Origin: Streptomyces sp. NBC_00425
GTDB lineage: Bacteria; Actinomycetota; Actinomycetes; Streptomycetales; Streptomycetaceae
Assembly: GCF_036030735.1 (NCBI RefSeq)
Contig: NZ_CP107928.1
Span: 6,944,001 to 7,008,000, forward strand
DNA: 64,000 bases
Direction of reading: 5' to 3'
Below the pieces are notes generated by a model that did not search any database, was not told where the DNA came from, and was given only the letters and a program-made list of their open reading frames with translations. The position numbers were made by a program, and so were the translations under genes. This document shows positions 7,830 through 16,122 of the stretch, piece by piece (position 1 is the stretch's first letter; every line of letters begins with the position of its first letter).

Positions 7830-8936
7830 TCAGCTGTCGGTGCTGCGGCTGACCGGCCGTGCGCCCGGAGGATCGCCCGGCGTGCGCGCGTCAGGTGGGT
7901 CGCCCGGCGTGCGCGCGTCCGGGGAACCCTCCCGCTCTTGCGCGCCGGAAGCGCCGCCCGGCGTTCGCGCCAGGGGGGAGCCGCCGGGCGTTCGGGCGTC
8001 GGGGGAGCCGGCGCGGTCACCCGGTGTGGTGGCCTGGTGGCGCTGCCAGGGGCGCCGTCGCCGTCCCGTGGCCCAGCCTCCGTCTCTGTCCTCGCCCCCG
8101 TCGCGCCGCCGCGTGTCCGGAACGGTCCTCGGCAGGGCGTACGGCAGGGCGCCGTACCAGAGTCGGGCCACGGCGAAGCCGAAGGCGAGACAGAGGAGGC
8201 CGCCGACCGCGTCCAGCCAGAAGTGGTTGGCGGTGGCGACGATGACCACCAGGGTCGCCACCGGGTAGAGCAGGCCGAGGACGCGCACCCAGGGAAGCCG
8301 GGCCAGGGCGAAGACGGTCAGGCCGCACCACACGGACCAGCCGATGTGCATGGACGGCATGGCCGCGTACTGGTTCGACATGTGTTTGAGGTCGCCGGAC
8401 GCCATCGACCCCCACGTCTGGTGGGCCATCACCGTGTCGACGAAGCCGCCGCCCGGCATCAGGCGCGGGGGCGCCAACGGGTACAGGTAGTAGCCGACCA
8501 GGGCCACCGCCGTGGTGGCGAACAGGACGAGACGGGTGGCCGCGTAGCGGCCCGGATGGCTGCGGTAGAGCCACACCAGGACGACCAGCGTGACGACGAA
8601 GTGCAGCGTCGCGTAGTAGTAGTTCATGCTCACGATGAGCCAGGTCACCGAGTTCACCCCGTGGTTGACCGACTCCTCCACGGCGATGCCGAGACCGTGC
8701 TCGACCCGCCAGATCCAGTCGGTGTTGCGCAACGCTTCGGAACGCTGTTCCGGGACCGCGTTGCGCACGAGGGAGTACACCCAGTAACTCACCGCGATGA
8801 GAAGGATCTCGAACCAGAGGCGTGGCCGGCGGGGACTGCGGACGCGTTCGAGGCGACGACGCCGGGTCGGGGCCGTGACGGCCTGTGGAAGGGCCTGGTC
8901 GCGGCCTTCCAGCGGCGTCACAGTCGATTCACCCAT
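7830..8936 (-). CDS. PAP2-superfamily integral membrane protein with repetitive tail
   Basis: 368 residues. After a basic N-terminus (RRRRLERVRSPRRPR) there are about six membrane helices. The PAP2/inositolphosphotransferase-type motifs are present: YLYPLAPPRLMP, AAMPSMHIGWSVW and ATANHFWLDAVGG, giving the two catalytic histidines and aspartate. Such proteins act on lipid phosphates or transfer headgroups, with the active site outside the membrane; the substrate is unknown. The last 90 residues are an unusual hydrophilic extension with repeats of the type DARTPG(G/D)(S/P)P, outside the catalytic domain. The gene is convergent with glnE. Confidence 0.85.
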   Translation of the reverse strand: MGESTVTPLEGRDQALPQAVTAPTRRRRLERVRSPRRPRLWFEILLIAVSYWVYSLVRNAVPEQRSEALRNTDWIWRVEHGLGIAVEESVNHGVNSVTWLIVSMNYYYATLHFVVTLVVLVWLYRSHPGRYAATRLVLFATTAVALVGYYLYPLAPPRLMPGGGFVDTVMAHQTWGSMASGDLKHMSNQYAAMPSMHIGWSVWCGLTVFALARLPWVRVLGLLYPVATLVVIVATANHFWLDAVGGLLCLAFGFAVARLWYGALPYALPRTVPDTRRRDGGEDRDGGWATGRRRRPWQRHQATTPGDRAGSPDARTPGGSPLARTPGGASGAQEREGSPDARTPGDPPDARTPGDPPGARPVSRSTDS

Positions 8937-9152
8937 GGACCCAAAGTCTGCCAGAAAAGACCTCTTCGTCCGATCATCCCGCGGTCGGGTTCGTTTTGCA
9001 CGCCTTACGGCGATCGGACCCCGTCGTCTCCTCCCGGCGTACAGGAGCGCGTCCAGGTTCCTCCGCCCTGCGGAGGATCCGCCTGCGGACGGTTCTCGCC
9101 CGAGCGTGAGGAGTCACAACCGACCACAACCGCTTTCACCCTCATCAGCGGG
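8937..9152. other. Intergenic region between PAP2 gene and malR
   Basis: With the repeat that follows, this makes a 315-base gap. It should hold the promoter of the PAP2 gene (leaving leftwards at 8936). No ORF with coding character was found. Confidence 0.4.
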
Positions 9153-9238
9153 TTGCGAAAGCGGGTTGCGAAAGCGGACCGTGACAGCGGGTCGCGAAAG
9201 CAGACTGTGACAACAGGTTGCGAAAGGCGTTGCGAAAG
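9153..9238. repeat. Five spaced copies of TTGCGAAAG
   Basis: TTGCGAAAG occurs at 9153, 9166, 9218 and 9230, and TCGCGAAAG at 9192, all in the same orientation, just beyond the malR stop codon. Spacings are 13, 26, 26 and 12. The nonamer resembles the GCAAG and GAAAG pieces of the suspected MalR operators, so it may be protein-binding, or simply a local duplication. Confidence 0.7.
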
Positions 9239-9251
9239 CGGGCTGCCGACC

Positions 9252-10397
9252 TCAGCGGCCGGACACGTCCTGGGCGCGGGCGCGGTCGCCCGGGGCAGAT
9301 GCGGTGGAACCCCGCACCACCAGCTCCGGCATGAACACGAACTCGCTGTGCGGCGCAGGCGTCCCGCCGATCTCCTCCAGGAGCGTGCGGACGGCGGCCT
9401 GGCCCATCGCCGGCACCGGCTTGCGCACGGTCGTCAGCGGCGGGTCGGTGAAGGCGATCAGCGGGGAGTCGTCGAAGCCGACCACCGAGACGTCCCGGGG
9501 GACGGCGAGGCCGCGCTGTCTGGCCGCCCTTATCGCGCCCAGCGCCATCATGTCGCTGGCGCAGACGATCGCCGTGCAGCCCCGGTCGATCAGGGCGTTG
9601 GTCGCCGCCTGGCCGCCCTCCAGGGTGTACAGGGAGTGCTGGACCAGCTCGGTCTCGATGGTCTCCGGGTTCAGCCGCAGCTGCTCCTGCATGGCGCGCA
9701 CGAACCCCTCGATCTTGCGCTGGACCGGCACGAAGCGCTTGGGGCCGAGAGCCAGCCCCACCCGGGTGTGCCCGAGGGAGACGAGGTGGGTCACCGCCAG
9801 GGTCATCGCCGCACGGTCGTCGGGCGAGATGAACGGCGCCTGGACCTTGGGGGAGAAGCCGTCGACCAGGACGAAGGGAACGCCCTGCGCGCGCAGCTGC
9901 TCGTAGCGCTGCATGTCGGCCGTGGTGTCCGCGTGCAGTCCGGAGACGTAGATGATGCCGGCGACGCCGCGGTCGACCAGCATCTCGGTCAGCTCGTCCT
10001 CCGTGGAGCCGCCCGGGGTCTGGGTGGCGAGGACGGGGGTGTAGCCCTGGCGGGTCAGCGCCTGTCCGATGACCTGGGCCAGGGCCGGGAATATCGGGTT
10101 CTCCAGCTCTGGCGTGATCAGCCCGACGAGCCCCGCGCTGCGCTGGCGCAACCGGACCGGGCGCTCGTAGCCCAGGACGTCCAGAGCGGCGAGCACGGAC
10201 TGGCGGGTGGTGGCGGCGACACCGGGCTTGCCGTTGAGAACGCGGCTGACGGTCGCTTCGCTCACCCCCGCCTGCGCAGCGATGTCGGCAAGCCGTGTGG
10301 TCACAGGGGTGGACTGTACCGGTCGGGTGCCGACTTGCACACCGATCGGACGCCGCGGGCGACCTGTCGGACGGCCCGCTCCGGCCTGCTGCGTCAT
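9252..10397 (-). CDS. malR: LacI-family maltose regulator MalR
   Basis: 381 residues. The ATG at 10397 has GAGGGAG upstream; a shorter GTG start at the HTH (VTTRLADI) is possible but has no ribosome site. The HTH is TRLADIAAQAGVSEATVSRVLNGKPGVA, followed by the hinge and a periplasmic-binding-protein-like effector domain with SDMMALGAIRAARQRGLAVP and VSVVGFDDSPL. The protein is nearly the same as MalR/Reg1 of S. coelicolor and S. lividans, which represses maltose uptake and alpha-amylase genes until maltodextrin is present. It diverges from malE, and palindromic operator-like sites lie between them. Confidence 0.93.
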   Translation of the reverse strand: MTQQAGAGRPTGRPRRPIGVQVGTRPVQSTPVTTRLADIAAQAGVSEATVSRVLNGKPGVAATTRQSVLAALDVLGYERPVRLRQRSAGLVGLITPELENPIFPALAQVIGQALTRQGYTPVLATQTPGGSTEDELTEMLVDRGVAGIIYVSGLHADTTADMQRYEQLRAQGVPFVLVDGFSPKVQAPFISPDDRAAMTLAVTHLVSLGHTRVGLALGPKRFVPVQRKIEGFVRAMQEQLRLNPETIETELVQHSLYTLEGGQAATNALIDRGCTAIVCASDMMALGAIRAARQRGLAVPRDVSVVGFDDSPLIAFTDPPLTTVRKPVPAMGQAAVRTLLEEIGGTPAPHSEFVFMPELVVRGSTASAPGDRARAQDVSGR

Positions 10398-10410
10398 CGC
10401 GCTCCCTCAT

Positions 10411-10443
10411 GAAAGTGATGGCAAGAGCTTGCAGAGTCTTGCA
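10411..10443 (-). promoter_or_regulatory. Operator-like site at the malR start
   Basis: GAAAG at 10411 is followed by the inverted repeat GCAAG-AG-CTTGC (10421-10432) and a further CTTGCA (10438-10443). The site overlaps the expected malR leader, which fits autoregulation by MalR. Assignment rests on similarity to the site before malE and on known MalR binding to this intergenic region in S. coelicolor. Confidence 0.6.
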
Positions 10444-10551
10444 CAGCGGTGGCGTGCCCCGTCGCGGGGCCGTTCAACCGCGACAACAACGGTCTCACAG
10501 CGGTCGAGCAGAGGTCACGCCAGGGTCACGCGCGGATAACTTCGGAGGGTT
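10444..10551. other. Middle of the malR-malE divergent intergenic region
   Basis: The malR-malE gap spans 10398-10705 and carries promoters for both directions with operator-like sites at each end. No gene is seen in it. Confidence 0.5.
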
Positions 10552-10592
10552 CTTGCACTTTTTTTCTGCAAGGTCTTTCGTGCCGCTTGCAG
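10552..10592 (+). promoter_or_regulatory. MalR operator-like palindrome before malE
   Basis: CTTGCA (10552-10557) and TGCAAG (10567-10572) form a perfect 6-bp inverted repeat around an A/T-rich nine-base centre, followed by CTTTCG and a third half-site CTTGCAG (10586-10592). This arrangement matches the direct and inverted CTTGCAG elements known before Streptomyces malE and alpha-amylase genes. It lies about 115-155 bases before the malE start, in the likely promoter. Confidence 0.7.
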
Positions 10593-10705
10593 GGCTGTTA
10601 CGTTCACGTCGCTCGACGGCGGCAACGGCGCGTCGGAGCCGGCGGGAACAGCGGACGGGACCGCTTCCCGCAGCTATACGGGCTCTCACCCTCAAGGAGA
10701 AACTC

Positions 10706-11980
10706 ATGCGGCGTGGCATAGCGGCCACCGCGCTGGTGGCGTCCCTCGCCCTCGCGGCGACGGCCTGCGGCGGAGACGACAGCGGCAGCGACGACTCGTC
10801 CGGGCCGGTCACCATCACCTGGTGGGACACCTCCAACGCCACCAATGAGGCGCCGACGTACCAGGCCCTGGTCAAGCAGTTCGAGGCGGCCAACAAGGAC
10901 GTCAAGGTCAAGTACGTCAACGTGCCCTTCGACCAGGCGCAGAACAAGTTCGACACGGCCGCCGGCGCGTCCGGGGCCCCGGACATCCTGCGCTCCGAGG
11001 TCGGCTGGACCCCCGCCTTCGCCAAGAAGGGCTACTTCCTGCCGCTGGACGGCACGGACGCCCTCAAGGACCAGTCGAAGTTCAAGTCCAACCTGCTCGA
11101 GCAGGCCAAGTACGAGGGCAAGACGTACGGCGTCCCGCTGGTCACGGACACGCTCGCGCTGGTCTACAACAAGGACCTCTTCGCGAAGGCCGGCATCACC
11201 GCGGCCCCCAAGAGCTGGGACGAGCTGAAGACCGCCGCCGCCACCGTCAAGGCCAAGACCGGCGTCGACGGCTACTGGGGCTCCACCCAGGCCTACTACG
11301 CGCAGTCGTTCCTCTACGGCGAGGGCACCGACACGGTCGACGCCGACGCCAAGAAGATCACCGTCAACTCGGCGGCCGCGAAGAAGGCGTACGGCACCTG
11401 GCTCGGCCTCTTCGACGGCAAGGGCCTGCACAAGGCCGACACGACCGCCGACGCCTACGCCCACATCCAGGACGCGTTCGTCAACGGCAAGGTCGCCGCG
11501 ATCATCCAGGGTCCCTGGGAGATCACGAACTTCTACAAGGGCAGCGCCTTCAAGGACAAGGCCAACCTCGGCATCGCCACCGTCCCGGCCGGTTCCACCG
11601 GCAAGGCGGGCGCCCCGACCGGCGGCCACAACCTCTCGGTCTACGCCGGCTCCGACAAGGCCCACCAGGCCGCGGCGCTGAAGTTCGTCGACTTCATGAC
11701 CTCCGCCGCGTCCCAGGCGACCATCGCCCAGAAGAACTCGACGCTGCCCACCCGCGACGACGCCTACACCGCCGCCGTCAAGGCCGACCCGGGCATCGCC
11801 GGCTACCAGACGGTGCTGGCCGCCGCCCAGCCGCGCCCGGCGCTGCCGGAGTACAGCTCGCTGTGGGGTCCGCTGGACACCGAACTGCCCAAGATCGCGG
11901 GTGGCAAGGAGACCCTCGACAAGGGACTGGGCAACGCCGAGCTCGCCATCGCCAAGCTGGTGCCCGACTTCAGCAAGTGA
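10706..11980 (+). CDS. malE: Maltose/maltodextrin-binding lipoprotein MalE
   Basis: 424 residues. The ATG at 10706 follows AAGGAG and begins a lipoprotein signal (MRRGIAATALVASLALAATA, then the lipidated Cys21). The mature part is a family-1 extracellular solute-binding protein: TWWDTSNATNEAPTYQALVKQF, YGVPLVTDTLALVYNKDLF, VAAIIQGPWEIT and a C-terminal YSSLWGPLDTELPKI. It captures maltose and maltodextrins outside the membrane and hands them to MalF and MalG. It is first in the malEFG-aglA unit, controlled by MalR. No ATPase gene is present here; in Streptomyces MsiK energises several sugar transporters. Confidence 0.95.
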   Translation: MRRGIAATALVASLALAATACGGDDSGSDDSSGPVTITWWDTSNATNEAPTYQALVKQFEAANKDVKVKYVNVPFDQAQNKFDTAAGASGAPDILRSEVGWTPAFAKKGYFLPLDGTDALKDQSKFKSNLLEQAKYEGKTYGVPLVTDTLALVYNKDLFAKAGITAAPKSWDELKTAAATVKAKTGVDGYWGSTQAYYAQSFLYGEGTDTVDADAKKITVNSAAAKKAYGTWLGLFDGKGLHKADTTADAYAHIQDAFVNGKVAAIIQGPWEITNFYKGSAFKDKANLGIATVPAGSTGKAGAPTGGHNLSVYAGSDKAHQAAALKFVDFMTSAASQATIAQKNSTLPTRDDAYTAAVKADPGIAGYQTVLAAAQPRPALPEYSSLWGPLDTELPKIAGGKETLDKGLGNAELAIAKLVPDFSK

Positions 11981-11986
11981 GCCCGA

Positions 11987-12035
11987 GCGGCCGCCGGATC
12001 TTCCACATCATGGAGGGGAGAGATCCGGCGGCCGC
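11987..12035 (+). terminator. Strong hairpin between malE and malF
   Basis: A perfect 15-bp stem (11987-12001 with 12021-12035) starts just after the malE stop and lies before malF. Such intercistronic hairpins in sugar-transport operons usually protect the binding-protein mRNA or partly stop transcription, giving excess MalE over the membrane proteins. Confidence 0.75.
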
Positions 12036-12103
12036 CGGCCTGCGAGCCCCGAGCCGCAGCCCCCGTCGACGATCCAGCGTGAAGATCCAGAAGGTGTCGA
12101 ACC

Positions 12104-13108
12104 ATGACAGTCGCCATCGACCGTGCGACCGGCAAGCGCCGCGGTGACCGTGAGCCGGGGTCCGGGCCGGCCGGCCGCCTCAGGCGCGGCTACCAGAAGC
12201 ACTGGTACGCGTACGCGATGATCGCCCCGGTGGCGGTCGTCCTCGGCGTCCTCGTGCTGTACCCCCTGGCGTACGGCCTCTACCTGACGCTGACCGACGC
12301 CAACAGCCTCAACACGGCCCGCACCATCGGCGTCAACCACATCGACGCCACCTACAAGTTCATCGGCCTCGACAACTACGCCGACATCCTGTGGGGGCCG
12401 ACGGCCTACGACCGCTTCTGGTCGCACTTCCTCTGGACGATCGTGTGGACGGCGGCCTGCGTCGCCCTGCACTACGGCATCGGACTCGGCCTCGCCCTGC
12501 TCCTCAACCAGAAGCTGCGCGGGCGCACCCTGTACCGGCTGATCCTGGTGCTGCCGTGGGCGGTGCCCACCTTCGTCACCGTGTTCGGCTGGCGGTTCAT
12601 GCTCGCCGACGGCGGCATCATCAACTCCGCGCTGGACTTCCTGCATCTGCCCTCGCCGCTGTGGCTCGAGGACACCTTCTGGCAGCGCTTCGCCGCGATC
12701 ATGGTGAACACCTGGTGCGGTGTGCCGTTCATGATGATCTCGCTCCTCGGCGGGCTGCAGGCCATCGACGCCTCGCTCTACGAGGCCGCCGAGATGGACG
12801 GCGCGAGCGCCTGGCAGCGCTTCCGTTACGTCACCCTGCCGGGACTGAGGTCGGTCAGCTCCACCGTCGTCCTGCTGGGCGTCATCTGGACCTTCAACCA
12901 GTTCGCCGTGATCTTCCTGCTGTTCGGCAACACCGCACCGGACGCGCAGATCCTCGTCACCTGGGCCTACTACCTCGGCTTCGGGCAGCAGCCGCGTGAC
13001 TTCGCACAGTCGGCCGCGTACGGCATCCTGCTGCTGGCCATCCTGATCGTCTTCACCTCGTTCTACCGCCGCTGGCTGAACCGCAACGAGCAGCAGCTCG
13101 CGATCTGA
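12104..13108 (+). CDS. malF: Maltose ABC transporter permease MalF
   Basis: 334 residues, preceded by an AAGGTG-type ribosome site. Six membrane helices are apparent after a basic cytoplasmic start. The ATPase-coupling EAA loop reads YEAAEMDGASAWQRFRYVTLP, near residue 225. It forms the inner-membrane channel with MalG and imports maltodextrins delivered by MalE. It is the second gene of the operon, with a 13-base gap to malG. Confidence 0.94.
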   Translation: MTVAIDRATGKRRGDREPGSGPAGRLRRGYQKHWYAYAMIAPVAVVLGVLVLYPLAYGLYLTLTDANSLNTARTIGVNHIDATYKFIGLDNYADILWGPTAYDRFWSHFLWTIVWTAACVALHYGIGLGLALLLNQKLRGRTLYRLILVLPWAVPTFVTVFGWRFMLADGGIINSALDFLHLPSPLWLEDTFWQRFAAIMVNTWCGVPFMMISLLGGLQAIDASLYEAAEMDGASAWQRFRYVTLPGLRSVSSTVVLLGVIWTFNQFAVIFLLFGNTAPDAQILVTWAYYLGFGQQPRDFAQSAAYGILLLAILIVFTSFYRRWLNRNEQQLAI

Positions 13109-13121
13109 GGCAGGAGTTCCC

Positions 13122-14030
13122 ATGAGCAGCACCACAGTCGAGACCTCCGCCGCCAGGAGCGAGCAGCGTTCCGCGAAGACGCCGCGCCGGGCCCGCCGCC
13201 GCGGAGAGAACAGCCTCGCCGGCTCCCTCGCCTCGCACGGCGTCCTGGTCGTCGCGAGCCTGATCGCGCTCTTCCCGATCGCCTGGCTCGTCTATCTGTC
13301 CCTCGGCCCGGACAAGGACGACTACCTGCACCCGGGCGGCATCTGGGGCAAGATGACGTTCGCCAACTACACGTTCGTCGTCGAACACACCGAGTTCTTC
13401 AACTGGTTGAAGAGCTCGCTCATCGTCACGCTCGGCACGACCGCCATCGGCGTGCTCATCGCCGCCACCACCGGCTACGCCGTGTCCCGCATGCGCTTCC
13501 CCGGCTACAAGAAGTTCATGTGGGTGCTGCTGGTCACCCAGATGTTCCCGGTCGCCGTGCTGATGGTGCCGATGTACCAGATCCTCTCGGACCTGCAGCT
13601 CATCGACAACTACCTCGGCCTGATCCTCGTGTACTGCACGACGGTGATCCCGTACAGCGCCTGGCTGCTCAAGGGGTACTTCGACACCATCCCCTTCGAG
13701 ATCGACGAGGCGGGACGCGTGGACGGGCTCACCCCGTTCGGCACCTTCTTCCGGCTGATCCTGCCGCTCGCCAAGCCCGGGCTCGCGGTGGCCGCCTTCT
13801 ACAACTTCCTCACCGCTTTCAGCGAGGTCGCGTTCGCCTCGACGTTCATGCTCAGCGACGACAAGTACACGCTCGCCGTCGGCCTGCAGTCCTTCGTCAG
13901 CGAACACGACGCCCAGCGCAACCTGATGGCCGCCACCGCGGTGCTGATCGCGATACCGGCCGCCGTGTTCTTCTACCTCGTGCAGAAGAACCTCGTGACC
14001 GGCCTGACCGCGGGCGGCACCAAGGGCTGA
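13122..14030 (+). CDS. malG: Maltose ABC transporter permease MalG
   Basis: 302 residues. GGAG lies six bases before the ATG. Six membrane helices and the EAA loop IDEAGRVDGLTPFGTFFRLILP are seen, together with the C-terminal AGGTKG typical of MalG-like permeases. It pairs with MalF and presumably couples to the shared ATPase MsiK encoded elsewhere. Confidence 0.94.
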   Translation: MSSTTVETSAARSEQRSAKTPRRARRRGENSLAGSLASHGVLVVASLIALFPIAWLVYLSLGPDKDDYLHPGGIWGKMTFANYTFVVEHTEFFNWLKSSLIVTLGTTAIGVLIAATTGYAVSRMRFPGYKKFMWVLLVTQMFPVAVLMVPMYQILSDLQLIDNYLGLILVYCTTVIPYSAWLLKGYFDTIPFEIDEAGRVDGLTPFGTFFRLILPLAKPGLAVAAFYNFLTAFSEVAFASTFMLSDDKYTLAVGLQSFVSEHDAQRNLMAATAVLIAIPAAVFFYLVQKNLVTGLTAGGTKG

Positions 14031-14075
14031 GCGCCCGACGCTCCCTCGGACTCCCGCGCGGCCTGCCGCGCGGGC

Positions 14076-14119
14076 GGCGGCCGCGGTGTCCTTCCGACCC
14101 CGCCGGCACCGCGGCCGCC
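14076..14119 (+). terminator. Hairpin between malG and aglA
   Basis: A perfect 13-bp G+C stem pairs 14076-14088 with 14107-14119, in the 155-base gap before aglA. It may attenuate read-through into aglA or stabilise the upstream mRNA. Confidence 0.55.
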
Positions 14120-14185
14120 TCGTTCCCACCCGCCGCCCGACCCGAAAACCCCATGACCACCACTCCGTTACGTACCAAGGACGTC

Positions 14186-15925
14186 ATGAGCCAGCAGCCC
14201 TCCGCAGCCCCGGCCCCCGCCCCCACCTCGGCCGTCGCCACCGTCGCCCAGCACCACGACTGGTGGCGGGACGCGGTGATCTACCAGGTGTACCCGCGCA
14301 GCTTCGCCGACAGCAACGGCGACGGCATGGGAGACCTGGAAGGCGTACGCTCCCGTCTCCCGTACCTGCGCGACCTCGGTGTGGACGCCGTGTGGCTCAG
14401 CCCCTTCTACGCCTCGCCGCAGGCCGACGCCGGCTACGACGTCGCCGACTACCGTGCCGTCGACCCGATGTTCGGCAACCTGCTCGACGCCGACGCGCTG
14501 ATCCGCGACGCCCGGGGACTGGGCCTGAGGATCATCGTCGACCTGGTCCCGAACCACTCCTCAGACCAGCACGAGTGGTTCAAGCGCGCGCTGGCGGACG
14601 GCCCCGGCTCGCCCCTGCGCGACCGCTACCACTTCCGCCCCGGCAAGGGCGCGGACGGCGAACTCCCGCCCAACGACTGGGAGTCCATCTTCGGCGGCCC
14701 GGCCTGGACGCGGGTCACCGAGCCGGACGGTTCGGCCGGCGAGTGGTACCTGCACCTCTTCGCCCCCGAGCAGCCCGACTTCAACTGGGAACACCCGGCG
14801 GTCGGCGACGAGTTCCGCTCGATCCTGCGCTTCTGGCTGGACATGGGCGTCGACGGCTTCCGCATCGACGTCGCCCACGGCCTGGTCAAGGCGGCCGGTC
14901 TGCCCGACCTCGGCTCCCACGAACAGCTCAAACTGCTGGGCAACGATGTCATGCCGTTCTTCGACCAGGACGGCGTCCACGAGATCTACCGCCAGTGGCG
15001 GCTGATCCTCGACGAGTACTCGGGAGGGAAGGGGCCCGAAGGGCCATCCGCAGAAGGGCGGGGGCGGGAGACGGGTGGGCGCATCTTCGTCGCCGAGGCC
15101 TGGACCCCGACCGTCGAGCGCACCGCGAACTACGTCCGCCCCGACGAGCTGCACCAGGCGTTCAACTTCCAGTACCTGAGCACCGCGTGGGACGCGAAGG
15201 AGCTGCGCGAGGTCGTCGACCGCACACTGGAGGCGATGCGCCCGGTCGGCGCGCCCGCCACCTGGGTGCTGTCCAACCACGACGTCACCCGGCACGCCAC
15301 CCGCTTCGCCAACCCGCCCGGCCTCGGCACCCAGATCCGCACGGCCGGCGACCGCGCGCTGGGCCTGCGCCGCGCCAGGGCGGCGAGCCTGCTGATGCTG
15401 GCGCTCCCCGGCTCGGCGTACGTCTACCAGGGCGAGGAGCTCGGTCTGCCGGACGTCGTCGACCTGCCCGACGAGGTGCGTCAGGACCCGGCGTACTTCC
15501 GCGGCGCGGGCCAGGACGGCTTCCGCGACGGCTGCCGCGTCCCGATCCCGTGGACCCGGGAGGGCTCCTCCTACGGCTTCGGCGCCGGCGGCAGCTGGCT
15601 GCCCCAGCCCCCGCACTGGGGCGAGTTGAGCGTCGAGGCGCAGGAAGGCGTGCCGGACTCCACGCTGGAGCTGTACCGCACGGCCCTCGCCGTCCGCCGG
15701 GCCCGGACCGACCTCGGCGCCGGTGACTCGGTGGAGTGGCTGAAGGCCCCGGAGGGCGTACTGGCCTTCCGCCGCGGGGAGTTCGTCTGCGTGACGAACA
15801 CCTCCGGCGAGTCGGTGCGCACCCCGGTCCACGGCCGCATCCTGCTCGCCAGCGGCGAGGTCGCGGAGGCGGACGGCGAGGTGAAACTCCCCGCGGACAC
15901 GACCGTGTGGTGGACGACCGCCTGA
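14186..15925 (+). CDS. aglA: Intracellular alpha-glucosidase, GH13 family
   Basis: About 579 residues. The ATG at 14186 has AAGGA four bases upstream; an ATG at 14153 in the same frame has no ribosome site. GH13 regions are in order: DAVIYQVYPRSFADSNGDG, IVDLVPNHSS, DGFRIDVAHG (nucleophile Asp), FVAEAW (acid/base Glu) and LSNHDVTRH. No signal peptide is present, so it acts in the cytoplasm on imported maltose and maltodextrins. It is the last gene of the mal cluster. A glycine/glutamate-rich insertion (GGKGPEGPSAEGRGRETGG, about residues 281-299) sits before the acid/base region, probably a surface loop. Confidence 0.9.
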   Translation: MSQQPSAAPAPAPTSAVATVAQHHDWWRDAVIYQVYPRSFADSNGDGMGDLEGVRSRLPYLRDLGVDAVWLSPFYASPQADAGYDVADYRAVDPMFGNLLDADALIRDARGLGLRIIVDLVPNHSSDQHEWFKRALADGPGSPLRDRYHFRPGKGADGELPPNDWESIFGGPAWTRVTEPDGSAGEWYLHLFAPEQPDFNWEHPAVGDEFRSILRFWLDMGVDGFRIDVAHGLVKAAGLPDLGSHEQLKLLGNDVMPFFDQDGVHEIYRQWRLILDEYSGGKGPEGPSAEGRGRETGGRIFVAEAWTPTVERTANYVRPDELHQAFNFQYLSTAWDAKELREVVDRTLEAMRPVGAPATWVLSNHDVTRHATRFANPPGLGTQIRTAGDRALGLRRARAASLLMLALPGSAYVYQGEELGLPDVVDLPDEVRQDPAYFRGAGQDGFRDGCRVPIPWTREGSSYGFGAGGSWLPQPPHWGELSVEAQEGVPDSTLELYRTALAVRRARTDLGAGDSVEWLKAPEGVLAFRRGEFVCVTNTSGESVRTPVHGRILLASGEVAEADGEVKLPADTTVWWTTA

Positions 15926-15957
15926 CCCACGGCGTCCTCACGCCTCCTGCACCGGTC

Positions 15958-15997
15958 CGCCGGGCCCGCCGCTCCCCACGGAGCGGCGGGCCCGGCG
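15958..15997 (+). terminator. Terminator of the mal operon
   Basis: A perfect 18-bp G+C stem (15958-15975 with 15980-15997) and four-base loop is followed by a T-rich run. It begins 32 bases past the aglA stop and is one of the clearest intrinsic terminators in the window. Confidence 0.85.
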
Positions 15998-16068
15998 TCA
16001 TTTCTTTCCGTTCCTTCACGTCGCCCCTCTGCCCTTTCCGGTCGGCGTTCCCTTAACATCACGCCACC

Positions 16069-16095
16069 GCAAGGTTTCTGAAAGATTTCAGCAAG
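16069..16095 (+). promoter_or_regulatory. MalR operator-like site before the alpha-amylase gene
   Basis: GCAAG at 16069 and again at 16091 flank the inverted repeat CTGAAA-GA-TTTCAG (16078-16091). Direct repeats of this kind are known regulatory sites of Streptomyces alpha-amylase genes and are targets of MalR/Reg1. The site lies 28-54 bases before the start codon. Confidence 0.65.
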
Positions 16096-16122
16096 AGCCT
16101 TCAACGACGAAGGAACCCCACG

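Noticed and set aside
7623..10412. 929-codon forward frame across the PAP2 and malR genes
   Set aside because: It overlaps two well-recognised reverse-strand genes and reads through their intergenic region; no domain is seen.
11987..12035. End of the mal operon at the malE-malF hairpin
   Set aside because: malF has its own ribosome site and continues the transporter; the full terminator is at 15958-15997.
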